DNA of 64,000 nt from positions 2,728,001 through 2,792,000 of the forward strand of contig OY783205.1 of assembly GCA_963678705.1 (NCBI GenBank). The letters run 5' to 3'. Shown here one piece after another: positions 11,783 through 24,390 of this stretch; position 1 is the first letter of the stretch, and each line of letters starts with the position of its first letter. Source of the stretch: Panorpa germanica. Taxonomy: Eukaryota; Arthropoda; Insecta; Mecoptera; Panorpidae. The notes beneath the pieces are model-generated. The model was not told where the DNA came from, searched no databases, and was given only the letters and a program-made list of their open reading frames with translations. A program made the position numbers and the translations under genes.

Positions 11783-12110
11783 CTAGAGTTTACCCCCGTC
11801 GCAAGCGACGACTATCTATTGTGTGAATTGAATTTCATTTCAAATTTTAATTCCATTTTTAAATTAAAATATTTAAATCGTTCTATATAAATTTGACATA
11901 TAAAAACAAATAATTTTTCGTAAAAATTTACAAAAAAATAATTTTTTTTCAACAAAATATAAAATATTTTCAATTTATTCGTTATTTCACCGATTTTTTT
12001 TCAAAATTTTTTTTTCGATTTATAAATTACTTACGAAAGTAGCCCATATATAAAATTTCAACTTCCTAGCACAACCCCCGGGCCCCTAAATCGAACTTTG
12101 AAATTATTAA
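11783..12110 (-). mobile_element. Helitron-like non-autonomous repeat (3' part), left-arm copy
   Basis: Read on the minus strand it ends with the hairpin CGTCGCTTGCGACG, then GGGGTAAACT and CTAG, next to a T-side flank. These are the 3' signature of Helitron-type elements (hairpin about 10 nt before CTRR). Upstream it shares the 'CTAGGAAGTTGAAATTTTATA' type core with the array at 40.9-49.5 kb but is more diverged. The 5' end is not located. It mirrors the copy ending at 38,093. Confidence 0.6.
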
Positions 12111-13580
12111 TTGATTATTAGTTTACCAGCCTTTTGCTAACACATTTAAAAAAGCTTATTACAAACCCATTGCAATTGGACGAAAACCAACATTAGCACC
12201 ATCTATGGTTCAAAACCATAGTACAATTGTTGTTTATTTCTTATTGGAAATGATAGATGTACCTGCTAGTTAGACCCCTGCTATTACCCCCACCCTAAAT
12301 TATTCTGATTCTCTTTTACCAAAACGTGTTTATGGCTTAAGCTGGTTCATTATTTTCTACACTCAAGTGAGTTCGTACCAACACAAACCTTTTCAATCCT
12401 ACTCAAATGCACATGCATAAATACTTTCTTTACCTAATTCAACTACCTAAAAATAATAATTGTGAAACCAGTTCTGCGACATTATATATATCACAATACC
12501 GTTGTACTATCGACGGAGAAACGTTACACTGAAGACTAGCTTGCTGCCATCCGAGTCTACAATCTAGACAATCAGGTACGTGTCCAGCTTATTTTATTCA
12601 ACATCCTTTCTTTAATTTAATATCCACATGCATCATATAATACTTACATCATACATCTTGATCCTTTCCTTACAAAATCTCGCAACTTCGCATCGTTCAT
12701 GTTAGACATATTTAAGGGTGGACTAGAATTTTCAAAAAAACGATTTTTTTAATTATTGATATTTCGAAAGTATTGTCTGTTAAGAATATAATTTTAATTT
12801 TTTTTAAGAATATTGCCGATAGCTTCGTTTCCACAGCCGTTTAAGCATATATCTATAGCCATATAGCCATAGCATATTTAAAACTTTGTTCTTATTTATT
12901 TCAAAAGTACTTTTTTCAGAATGGTGTTGTAGGAAAAAATGAAACTATTCAACCGAATTGTAGTAAATTTTAATATGTTATTCACAACATCGGTAGCTAT
13001 CATTGAAACTAGAATCATTTCTTTATTTCAATAATTTGGTGTCTTTTTCGTTAAGCAACTGGTCAAAAAACACCGTTTATAGAATTCCTATTTCAAAAGC
13101 GCGCCAGTTTGTCAATTTTCAATATTTCTTTTTTCTCTTGTTCCGACCATAACTATACTAATACTAATTAATAATAGTCTTGGTATTTAATTCTCAGATA
13201 AATAGAAGAGTCAAAATCGGCAACACCGCCCAGGTCTAATTTTTTGACAGGATCTACATTATTTAGGGTCTCAATATTTTTGAATTTCAAAACTTTTGTT
13301 CAAACAAATGTTTGTATATAGAATAAGGGTAATAATAAGTCTAAAATGTTAAAATATCGTTTTTCGTTAATTTTATTATAGAAATACAATCCTCACCGTC
13401 TCTCCTTAAGTACCAGACGATAAATACCTCAACACAATCCTTTGACCGGACGGCGCCACTTTTATTAAACTTAAGGGATCAGGTAGCAACCCTTAATAAA
13501 TACCCTATTTAAATTCAATTTATTACTACACTTAAACATTTCTAAAAACTGCCATATTAAAGTCCATTCATTTCATTCTC
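12111..13580. other. Noncoding arm sequence
   Basis: No gene recognised. A patch at 12,520-12,580 reads like an exon end with a GTACGTG donor and may belong to the leader of the decayed BEL/Pao element downstream, but this is speculation. It mirrors about 36,300-37,770. Confidence 0.4.
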
Positions 13581-13589
13581 TAATGAACT

Positions 13590-14393
13590 ATTCCATCATG
13601 TCAGCACTAAAAAAATTAAAAAGTAAGAGCGCTGCATTAAAGGAAGACTTATAGCCACATGGTACGTATTGTGAAACCTCTGACATACATAAACGCAATA
13701 ACTACGATCTTTGTGTGATTAAGATTAAAAAGGCCTATCTTGTTCCGCTCTTAGAGCAATTTAAGCACATGAAAATAAACAGTTCTATCACTGAAAGCGA
13801 CAAAAAACAAAGTAGGGTTATAGGTTTTCAAGAAAATTACTTCAAAATAGTAGCCAAATATGATAAACTAATTGCACTTGAATAATAATCCTCATCCTTT
13901 AAGTTCAATAGTCGATCAGATGTTTTCTTGCCAAATATAGAGATACTCGTACCATCCCCCCACGGGAATATAGGCCAATGGGAGTCCTTTAAAGAAACCG
14001 TCACGAGTTTGGTACATAACGAAATAAGTCTCGTAACTAACCTACTAACACCAACAAAGAAATTAAAAATACCATTTAATAAGGGAGATGTATTAGTTCT
14101 GGATCTAAGCACTACAAGAACTCAAATAACTAATTCAATAACAACAGATATAATATCTACACAAAACCCCTTTCATAGAAAAATTTGACTGCCCTGTTTT
14201 GAAAAAAGCCACAGGTAATATTGCTGCCTCTGATCAAGAAAATATCAACTTAGTCGATCCACTGTTTAACAAGTCTGAAGGGATACATTCCTTACATTCT
14301 TTGCAAACCTCTCACTCACAAAAGAACTACCTAGCACAAACATTTTTCCCAATACCTATAAACGACACTGTTGTATCAGGTATATTAAAGTGA
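13590..14393 (+). pseudogene. BEL/Pao-type Gag relic, left-arm copy
   Basis: Frames on the plus strand read ENYFKIVAKYDKLIALE, then FLPNIEILVPSPHGNIGQWE and SFKETVTSLVHNEISLV. This matches the BEL/Pao Gag pattern of a leading coiled region, then 'LPK...F.G....W..F...F...VH'. The following ~80 codons (LDLSTTRTQITNS and on) are open but unrecognised. Stops at about 13,885 and 14,186 break the frame, and no zinc knuckle, protease or RT follows. It is mirrored at 35,483-36,300. Confidence 0.5.
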
Positions 14394-14399
14394 ATATTA

Positions 14400-15630
14400 A
14401 ATTGTTTAAATATTTTGTTTCTGTATACGGTCCAAACTGATTTCCAACCAGTTATGGAATACGAGATCACCAACGCGTCGATCATATCAGTAAAAAAGTA
14501 CATTTCACCGGTTTCGCATGTTAGTTAAAATAATTTTTATATATTTGTGAAAATATTATGCAATAATATTTTGTTTCAATTTAAGGTTGATTGTTATTAT
14601 TAAATCTATGAAAAGGACAACCCTCTCATTTTGTATGCTTGTTGCTGTACTATTTGCATCATACGTATCAAAGTTGCCTTTGTTCCCTATACAGGCTTGC
14701 CGTTTTATTATACATGTACATATATGTTGATGCTCGGCTCATGTTGGCTGTGGTACTGTGACGGGTGAAACGACACAGGGTGTTTAACCGAATCGACCTT
14801 GAAATTTTTATTAAATATTACGCTGAGGAACAAATATCTAACTGTAGTAAACTCGATACACTCTGGTCAAAAAATTAAAGCAGCTTATATTAACGCCTAA
14901 TATATTTATACATTTTCATTTAAAGATTAATATTAGTTATACATGAGTGTACTAAATGTGTTGCACTTTTAACGTACAGACTAGTGTGACATAAACATGC
15001 GATACTAATAAAACTCTTGCTTATACTATTTTAAAAAGTTTTAGGTAGTATTATTATGAAACAAGAATGTTGCAATCCTAAGTCGGAACTTCTAAAGAAA
15101 TTACGGTTTTAAATGTAATCTCGAACAAAATGGTCAAGTACCTACTCTGCAAAATAATCTCATTGTGCATTGACGTTCTTTTTATTTGTGTTTAGTAAAT
15201 AAATAAAAATAGTTGAAAATGGTGTTGAAATCGACAAATGAAATAGATCTGAACAATAAACCCTGGTCAAACCCTGTTTGACAAACGGACAAACAAAGTT
15301 GATTTAATTGTTACATCTTAAACAGCAGATTGTTGTAGCAAGCAGCATGTGTAGGCTAAGATTGAATGGTTTGTTCTTGAATCCATTTATTAACGTAGTC
15401 ATTATCCTAAACAGTTTACATTTTACGAGTACAAATGGTGTTATATTTTAAGAATTATAATATAATAAGACAATTAATTTCACGTCCAGATAACTATTGC
15501 TGTAATGACCATTACAATTACAATGAAAGGGCCACCCCGCTCCGGCAAATTTTAAAATGTAGTACATAAGCTAACTGTTCTGTTAAAACTTTTCTAGCGA
15601 CAAATATAATTTTAAATTCACATTTGCATT
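14400..15630. other. Upstream region of the left F-box/LRR-like gene
   Basis: No open frame. The sequence is essentially identical in the right arm (34,210-35,480). It may hold the promoter and 5' UTR exon of the gene, but I cannot place either. Confidence 0.4.
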
Positions 15631-15668
15631 TTTATAGGTGTAATCAAGATCTCCTCAACGCAATCGTC

Positions 15669-18251
15669 ATGGAAACGTCCATGGAATCTTTAGATACTTA
15701 TAGTGTGTTGCTGATACTGTCACATCTACAGTACAACGACGTACTTAATTTTAATACAGTGTTTCGTGGACAATTCGAAACTGTGGATAAACATTGGCAG
15801 AGTCTTCGAGTGCTCGATGTTGACGAATTTCTAGACAACCAAATCTCTACAATTGATTTATCATTGATTAAGAATTTACAGACTCTGAAGTTAACTAGAA
15901 AGCGATATTTGGAGTTTAAAGGGGAGTTTGATGAACTTCCTATTTCCATCAGCACACATTGTCATCAAATAGAAGTTTTGAACATACCCGGGATACCATT
16001 GATAAATGAAGATGTGGTAGCATTAGGCAGTCTGACCACGTTGAAGTCACTTTCAATTACCTGCGGAGACGTTGATGATAATGTGTTGGGACAGTTATTT
16101 CAAAGCAATCCCGGGCTTCAGGAAGTGACCATTCGCGATTTTAATCGATTCACACTTGTTAATGGAATGTGTTTTGAGAAATTAGGAAGCTCACTTAAGT
16201 CACTAACATTGATTGATTTCGTAGAACTAAATCTTAACATACTTTTAAGGTGCATGGAAAATTGGCAGTTGGAATTACTGTATTTAGATACCAGATCGGA
16301 ACTACAACCAGATCAGATGCGCATGTTAAGTAGATATACCAGTTTCAAATCAGTGCGTATTGCATTGACAGATGACTCAATGTTACCAATATTATTACAA
16401 AATAATCCTCAACTTGTCGAGTTACATGTTGAATTTGAGAACGGTGAAAATAGTCACTTCTTTAGATATTTGCCTCTAAAATTAAAAAAACTTAGTGTCA
16501 AAGGATATTTTTCATTTTATACTAATATCTTATTTGAGCGTTTGAAAATTTTGGATCTGGATTCGTTGGAGATAGGTGACAATGTATTCCTTTTACACGA
16601 ACACCACACCTCACCACTTGAATACAACTTGGTTGGAAGTTTAGTGGAACTATTACCTAACATACGGACACTTACGCTTCCTGTGTTTCAATCGATGTCA
16701 TTCCAGTCACTAAGAGAATTAACAAAACTAACAACTCTTCGATTGCATGTACCGGCTATAGAAATTGACAACGTATTAAAAGTGATTTCCGAAAATTGTC
16801 TAAATTTAAAAGATATTAATTTATTCGAACCTACAAATCTTTCAAAAGAAGGAGTAGAGCATCTTATTAAATTACCAAAATTAAAGAAATTTAGCATAAC
16901 TGAGGCAGGAGACTTATTTAACCCGGACTGTCTGACCATTTTAAGTGGATGCAAAACTTTGGAAACTGTTAGAATAATACGTTGTACCGTTATTAATCAA
17001 AGCTTTTCATTACCGCTGCTGGTGAATGACACACTTAAAGTAAGTATCAACACTAACTAATTTCTTTCGTCAACAATTTAAAATTTAATTGGGAAGATTC
17101 CTATTTTTAAAATTAAATATGTTAAAGCTTTAATGAATGTTTCAATTGAAAACGGTTTTTACGCTACAGACCATCGTCTGCTAGTTTAAATATTATCAGT
17201 GCGACATAAGCGCATTTGATAGAAACCTTTCTATTTATATTAGTTTAACTTATATACAACTAAAACAGAAATGTGAATCAAAAGATTTGAACGATGTTTT
17301 CTTTTATAAATTTCTATATAATAAAATAGGATTCTACCAAATAATCTGTTCTGACTTGTTTGTTCACAGTTTATTGAATTCGTGAACGGTGACACTGAAT
17401 ACTCTAATGACAATTATACTCAGATTGTTGAAAGAATAGTGGATAAAATCAATCAACAGACTGACCGGAAGCAGATTTTAACAGTGACTTTGCCATTTTA
17501 TTTTCAACAACTGACTGGGGTATGTACAAATTTGACAGATATTTTAAACGATTTGCAAATATTTAAGTAAATATTTAAATATTGAACTACAAATACATGG
17601 ATCTCAATCCAATTGATCGGGAATTCTTGTTAATGAAATCTGGCAAGCTGTCAGCAGCGTCAGCGGTTTTTCAGCGAATGTGACCGAGGTTAGAAACAAA
17701 CATATGAGGAAATGTTTAAGAAGATCCTGCAAAGACGATGTTAATTAATGGTATTGTAATTTACAGAGCAAAAAAAACCGTGGCTTTAAAAGAAGCCCAT
17801 CAAATTATAATAAAGTAAATAAAAAAATGTTAGGTTATGTATCAGAAGATATATTTGACATAAATTAATAAAGTTTTTTGTGTAAGATTATATATTGATA
17901 AATTAATTATTGGTAAAAGACATTTTATATCTTTTGCATTTTGTGTAACGGTAATATGGTGAATGCCAACGTATATACCATATGCATAATTTCGGAAAAT
18001 AACAAAATGTAACATTAGGTAAAAAACACTACTTTAAATAATAAGTTGAAACAAGAGTATTTCAAGAGTTTTGTCCAACCACTTTTACCGATTACGATTT
18101 TACAGCTTTTTGTCATTTTTATAATAATCTAACAAATTTTATTTTTCAGATTCTTCGAATGCCAAGGTTACCTCGTTTACTGCAGTTGAGAGATTTCATA
18201 GACAACGATGATTATTTAAATGAAACATATTCTAGTGAAGACATTTTTTAA
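15669..18251 (+). CDS. F-box/LRR-like protein, left-arm copy (three exons)
   Basis: The proposed protein has about 540 residues. Exon 1 is 15,669-17,039 (457 codons), exon 2 is 17,370-17,519 (50 codons) and exon 3 is 18,150-18,251 (33 codons plus TAA). All junctions are phase 0, with donors GTAAGT and GTATGT and acceptors TTCACAG and TTTTTCAG. I chose ATG 15,669 (METSMESLDTY) because an acceptor (TTTTTATAG) lies just upstream, near 15,637, with an in-frame stop after it, and the paralogue starts at the same ATG. Residues ~5-45 (SVLLILSHLQYNDVLNF) look like an F-box. The rest is leucine-rich repeats such as LTTLKSLSITCGDVDDNVLG and LPKLKKFSI. F-box/LRR proteins usually act as SCF ubiquitin-ligase substrate receptors, so that role is inferred. 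The exon-2 and exon-3 tail is not a recognised domain. Intron 2 is uninterrupted; the Helitron lies just downstream of the gene. Confidence 0.8.
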
Positions 18252-18403
18252 TTCTTTAAACACAGCACGCAAATATTACATGCAATAATTTGAAGAAGTT
18301 TGCGTTTGTTCATGGTAAAAGTTAAATATTATTAATGTGCAATAACATTTGTTTATCATTTCTTCTTATAATAAAATAAAATGTATAACTAACTAGCAAA
18401 CCC

Positions 18404-18421
18404 GGCGAACTCCGTTTCGCC
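18404..18421 (-). repeat. 3' hairpin of Helitron copy A
   Basis: GGCGAAACGGAGTTCGCC (minus strand) is an imperfect palindrome eight to eleven bases before the terminal CTAG, as required for Helitron ends. Confidence 0.85.
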
Positions 18422-18642
18422 ATCAGATGGTTTCGTTTTATGTAACATTTCGTTTGGTGATTAAAAGATGAAGAAAATTTTTGTTTGTTTTATATTTGAA
18501 AAGGAAAATTTTTATTTCATTTCACAACAGTAATGAATTCATTTCGATTAGTGTTATTTAGTTGAACTTCTCTAAGTAAATGAAAGTGAATCCAAAGTGA
18601 ATACTGAATCGAAGCGTTATACGTGTCCGCAAATTATCCGTT

Positions 18643-20289
18643 TCATTGAAGTGCTCTTTGGTAAACCACATTTTTTGTTTTTTGGTCTGACGTTAACACA
18701 AACAAAGCGGATGGTTTCCCAACTCGTGAACACGCAACGTATAACTGCCCAAGTGAAAAACAATGATTTTCTAAATTTATCCCGCAAACACTAAGCGATT
18801 GGCCTTGCGACTTGTTAATTGTCATTGCGAACGCAAGGCGAACTGGAAATTGCAATCGTTTGAAGTCAAACGGAAGATCAGTCGGAATCATTGGTATTCG
18901 AGGAATACATACATTTTCACCTGCGTACTTTCCGTTAATAATGGTTGCCTCAATCAAATTCGGCATAAGTGTTTTTATCGAAAGTCGAGTACCGTTGCAA
19001 AGTCGCGGTGGATTCAAACTACGCAATATCGTAATAACTGTACCAACTTTGAGTTGCAAGTTATGTGGTGGAAATCCTGGTAACTCCAGAGAGTTCAAAA
19101 ACTCCGTTGGATAATTTACTACATCATCGGGATTTGTTATGGAATCAACGGATTTGTATGTCACCAAATCGCCAGCAATTTTTGATTGAATGGTGAAATT
19201 CAGTGCGTGTACATCATTATTCTTTGCGGCAAGAATTGCTCGTTGACTTAACCAAGCATAATTCTGATAATTCTCACTAATGTTTGGGAAAACATTTTCA
19301 ATAAGAGCTAATTGAGAGTCTACAAATCGGCAAAAGTCGTTTGTAAGAGTAATTAATCCAGATGTCGCATTAACTGGGACTTTTCCATTTCCAACAGCTA
19401 ACAATTGTTTGGAAAATTGTGCAGCACTTTGATCGTTTTGAAGTTGAACTCTCATATTAGTGGTTAGCGATAATGTTTTTACGTTATTCCATAAAGGTGA
19501 TGCCTTCAGGCAAGCATTCAATTCATCTGCAGGCGTTCCACGGGGAATTACTGGCAACGTCTGCCTGAAATCGCCTGCCAACAATATCATCAAGCCGCCA
19601 AAGATGTTGTTATTTCGCCGAAGATCCTTCAGTGTGAAGTTAAGTGCTTCAAGTGATTTCTTATGTGCCATTGTGCACTTATCCCAAACAATGAAGTTGC
19701 ATTGCATCAACAATTTTCCCATTGCACTGGATCGGGAAATATTGCATGTTGGAGTATCAATTGTGTTTAAATTGAGTGGCAACTTAAGCGCAGAATGTGC
19801 AGTACGACCGCCATCTAGAAGAGTCGCCGCAATTCCAGATGATGCTAACGCCAAAGCTATGTTACATCTTGATCGAATAGTGGCCAAAATCAATGAAATG
19901 ACAAATGTTTTCCCTGTTCCTCCAGATGCGTCCAGGAAGAATAGACCACCAGTATTATTGTCCACCGCTTGCATTAATGTTTCGTATACTTGTTTTTGCT
20001 GTTCATTCAGCAACGGCACATTATTTCGAACGAATTCCTGCAATGTATCAACATTGTATTGCAGCTCTCTATTTAATTCTTGGTTGAATGCATCGTGCAT
20101 CGATCGATTTGGCGCAATCATTCCTACTTCAATCAGTAGCTTGTTTGCAATAGTCAAGCATTGATCCTCAATCAGAATCAATCCTTCATTGTAGATTTTA
20201 TCGGTAATTTGGATGTCAGGATTATTCGTTTGAATGCGCAAGCGATGCAAGATATCTTCACATATGTCGTCTTTGTATTTGTTCCATAA
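18643..20289 (-). pseudogene. Helitron copy A, PIF1-type helicase portion
   Basis: This in-frame continuation of the Rep reading frame follows an internal TAG at 20290-20292. It begins LWNKYKDDICEDILHRLRI and carries Walker A (GGTGKTF), LLAGDFRQTLPVIPRGT, and AFAMTINKSQGQSLSVCG near the C-terminus, with a typical VVYQRAL ending. This is superfamily 1B PIF1-like helicase, which would unwind DNA during rolling-circle transposition. It is open for 535 codons from the first internal Met. Because of the upstream stops it can be made as part of RepHel only by readthrough. Confidence 0.9.
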
Positions 20290-23190
20290 CTAAATTGGTT
20301 GTGAAGGAAAACATGTGGTGATGATAATTGCGAACAGCGTTCGTATTTGGTACGCATTTGATGAAACAACTGAATCCGCAAATGTTAAATCCCAATGAGA
20401 ATCGTTCTCCAGCAAACCCAATAGTTGACATGCTTCTCGATATGTTTGGCATTGGTGGCCATTCACAGTTTTCAAATGCGCAAATGATTTTGGTCCACGT
20501 ACATTTACCAACAGCAGTCGCAAATAAAAACATTCATCATTTCTAGGATGAACAGTATACATGCGACCTAGTGCATCAGTGGAAAACACCTGTGGCCAAT
20601 CTGGAACTGGGGTTCCTTGTTTGCGACGTTGGAATTTCTTTGTTGATTGATTCCAAGTGTAATACTTGGGCATTTCAACGTACATCAGCGTCGCTGCGAA
20701 TGGATCTGCTTCACTCATTGCAAAGAAGCTAGTCAATGTTGTCGATGGTGGTCTCTCAGCTCGTTGTGCCGCATTAGCCTCAGTGAAGTAAACTCTTTGG
20801 CCATTTTCCAAATGCACTGCTAAATGTACAACTGTGGGATATCTTTCATGAATTTGAAATGACAATAATCGCCACAGTGCTTCATTAGTACTGACGTATC
20901 TGCCCATTTGGAAGTTGCTGATTTCGTCATTCGCATTTTCCGACGCAATACCAAACACAGCCATGTCGCTGCCTTTTGTGACGTACTTGCACAAATACTT
21001 GATTGATTTGGCCGAATGACAACTCTCAACGTTTGCATGTGTTTTGAAAATTCGTGATAGCAGCGGGCAATATGGTACAATGAATTCATTTCCGATCTCA
21101 ATCTCTTGATTTTTAACTTTAACTTTAATAGTTCGACTATTATCTTCTTTTGAACGCCGACGATAAACTGGATATCCATCGTTCCTTGTGACTGTTTCAG
21201 CAACTAACGGTCGCGGATATCGTTTTGTGCACTTTCCATCAGCCATGCAAGGCGATAATGGATTTAATGCACCGCACGGTCCATGCACCATCTGTGTCGT
21301 CACAATGTCGTGTAGATGGGGATCAGTGACTGGATCAGGAATTTCAGCTGATATGATGTCATCCACTTCATTTGAATGTAATTTGTTTAGCAATCAAATT
21401 AGGATATGAGCATGCGGTAGTCCACGCTTCTGCCATTCCACCGAGTACATATAACAACGTGTGTCACCAAAAACTCGATACTTAGTAAGCACATCCATCA
21501 TAACCTTGAGTTTTTGCTGAAATACTCTGGCGATTATGTCATGGCGATCTTGCGGTTTTTGGCCCGGTTCCAACTCACGTTCAATTTCCGTCCACTTCGG
21601 ATTGCATGTGAACGTAATAAATAAATCCGGAGTTCCATAATTTCGCACGTACGTCATAGCGTCTTGAGCGTATTCGTGCATGTGTCGTGGGCTTCCGATG
21701 TAAGATGATGGGAGAATCGTCAGACGTCCAATATTCTGAACATCACCATCTGAATGAATAGCATCACGCAAGTGTATATAGTCCTCAGATCGTAGCTTTG
21801 CCTGATTGAATCGGATGAATGCTAAACGTTCGGTCTCGACTTTGACATACATGTCGACAGCGAATTGCTGGAATAGCCGACGGCACTTCAGAATGACATT
21901 CTCCTCATGTGTACGAATCATTATACGATACGCATAGTAATTCATTGCGCTTAGATTTTTATTCGTTGATACACCTGAAAATGCAAAATGAAATGAATTG
22001 TTAATGGAAACCAATAATAGCAATAATAGCAATAATTAGTGTGTGAATATTGTACCAGTAATTGGATCTTCTACGACCATCTTCAACGTGATGTCGTATC
22101 CGTCTTGCCCTTGCCAATAAATGATTGGATATTGTAACGCATCGTACAAACGATGTGTCTCGTTTACACGATGCATGATATTGCTTCTTCGCTGAACGAC
22201 AATGTCTCGCGATTTAGTTGGATCGCCAACAATAATTGCAGCAACATCATTAACGGTGGAAGCATTGAATCTTCGCACATGTTCACCTGTTGGGGTACAA
22301 TCCGCTCTTATGACAAATTTGTGCGTATCCGATGGCATTCGTTCCAATGCTGTTTTGAACATATTAACCACAGCATTATTAGTGTGAAAAAATGCTTGCA
22401 ACTGTTCAATAATTCGTCTCTTTAACTGTTGTGTTCCCTGTATATTGCACCGCACATTCAGCTGATCCACCATCGACGAAATGAAATATATTTGCAGAAA
22501 TTGATGCGGTTCATCTGGTGTTGGCACCATTGAACCATGCAAAATGATATATTTGTCCTTGTATCTGTAATTGCAAACAATCATTTGTTGAAGAATACGG
22601 TGTAACTTCTGATCGTGTGATGGTGTAGTGTGTGGTGTATATGTAGTTGTTATGTGCTGCAATTCATTGTGTTGGTGTGAGTGATTGGTTATGTGTGTTG
22701 TATCTTTTACCTTGCAAGTCGGCATGAAGCCGCCTTCTCGAATGATATTAGCTCCAAAGGAAGTCATGCGAAAGCAGTTATTGTATTCAAGGATGTGTTG
22801 AAGAAAATGGCTGGAATCGGGATCACTTCCATCGAACAATGGTTTCAGTGGCTGTGGTGGTGTAAGTAATGGATCCAGTTTGACTTTTCCACTTGCGCAG
22901 CACAATCCAGCCGTTTCTCTTTTGAACTTTAACGCATTGCAATATCGGCATATAGTCGTCGTTCGTCCAATATCTAAATTTTCATCATCACTGTAGTTCG
23001 CAGTGGGATCATATTGGAATGCCAAGCGATTGTATGATGCCAATGATCTTCGTGTGCTCACGCGTTGTCTCAATCGGGCATTTTCTGTTATTATATTTTG
23101 TCTTTCTTTGCTTAAGTTCTGTGAATACAGTTGTTGCTGGCTTGCATGTCTTGCGCGGCGGCCGATGTTCGCACGTCGTCCTCTAGGCAT
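20290..23190 (-). pseudogene. Helitron copy A, N-terminal and HUH Rep portion, two stops
   Basis: Exon 1 starts MPRGRRANIGRRARHAS at 23,190 and includes a Cys cluster (CRYCNALKF...LCCASGKV). An 81-bp GT-AG intron (21,975-22,055) joins it to the Rep domain with NPKWTEIERE and QKRGLPHAHILI (HUH motif), then IKYLCKYVTKG with the two Rep tyrosines. Just after the HUH motif the Trp codon of copy B is TGA here (21394-21396). A second stop (TAG, 20290-20292), shared with copy B, separates Rep from the helicase. Copy A is therefore doubly disabled. The HUH nuclease would nick and join Helitron ends. Confidence 0.9.
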
Positions 23191-23738
23191 TTTGGACTAT
23201 GGACAGAGTGGTGAATGTAACCTTAAATGCACGATCCACATAATTTACACAGTTCAACTTACCACCTTAAAGACAAATGCCTGCTGTTGAAATTGAATAA
23301 AAATTTGCACAATACACGTGATTGATTTGATGGTTTCCAATTTAAATGTTACGAAATGAATAACTTATTTTTTTAACTTTTTTTTCACAATTTCACAATG
23401 AACACAATACCGGTTTGTCACATGAAATTAATTAACTGAGCAGAGAATAATGAGTAGCTGTCAAACAATGTATCACGCACCGGCGCCTACTACTTAAAAC
23501 ACCGGTCTACTTAAAATATTGGTTTGTATATATGCTATGTATCAGAGTAGGCGCTGTATGTGAAAAAAGATTTTTCCGCTTCTCTGTTGAAATTTTTCCT
23601 GAATTCCTGAATTTTCTTTGCTATAAACCTCACGGAGCCCGAGACCTTTCCAACGAATGCAAAACCGTGGAAATCGGTTCGTGTGTTCTGGAGTTATAAC
23701 GTCAGGAAGGAAAACCCGACTTATTTTTATATAGTAGA

Positions 23739-24390
23739 TAATATTATAGGTTTTTAATCATTAGCTTATAAGAAAAGGTACATTTTCTGATATTCAGTAT
23801 TACAAAGATATATCAAATAGCTGAAGATTTTCGAAAAAAAATTAAACGTTGTTTTTTAAAAAATTTGAAAATTAAGCGTTAGAATGGATTTTCTTAGAAA
23901 TTAATTATTAGGAATGAAAAAGTCTGCAGAAAATTCGATGGGCACCGGGGTTACGCGACTTGTAAAACTGCTGCATATCATAAACGCTTCTCTTCGATTG
24001 AAATATGTCCCCAGCATTGGAAAGTGACTGAACTAATCATGATACTGAAACCGAGCGAGGATCCAAATGACAAGAAATCTTACCGTCCTATATCACTGTT
24101 CCAATAATATCTAAGATCTTTAAGAAACTATTGCTAAAGCGCCTGAAGCCTATAATAAAAGAGAGAGACCTAATCCTAAACTACCAATTTGGCTTTAGGG
24201 ACAATCACTCAACTATCGATTGTTGACATAATTGAAGAAAACCGAGTGAAAATTTTAGATCTATCGTGATCCTAAATAGGATCTATACTCCTCTTTTCAT
24301 GCTAAGTAAAGTAGTTAGATGATGACGATGACGAAGAAGATAACAAGAATGACACAACAATGAAGTAGTTTAATCAAAATATACAAAATA
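23739..24390 (+). pseudogene. Jockey-type RT fragment, left-arm copy, with flanks
   Basis: The sequence from about 23,911 is nearly identical to 4,836-5,210. It begins MKKSAENSMGTGVTRLVKLL, but small deletions near 24,010 and 24,100 shift the frame within the SYRPISLL region. It is mirrored by 31,010-31,356. The surrounding AT-rich DNA is the continuation of the duplicated segment. Confidence 0.8.

Larger units (their letters stand above)
18393..23738 (-). mobile_element. Helitron copy A (5,346 bp), inserted in the left arm
   Basis: The element lies on the minus strand. Its 5' end is TCTACTATATAAAAATAAGT at 23,738. Its 3' end at 18,393 is CTAG, preceded by the hairpin GGCGAA-CTCC/GGAG-TTCGCC type palindrome (18,404-18,421). 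Insertion is between A and T with no target duplication, the Helitron hallmark. The empty site is present in the right arm (near 31,490) and in the third copy (near 4,655). It encodes a RepHel protein interrupted by stops. It is almost identical to copy B and exactly the same length. Confidence 0.95.

Noticed and set aside
19460..20164. 234-codon plus-strand open frame in Helitron A (and its twin at 42,717-43,421)
   Set aside because: It is antisense to the conserved helicase domain and has no motif of its own.
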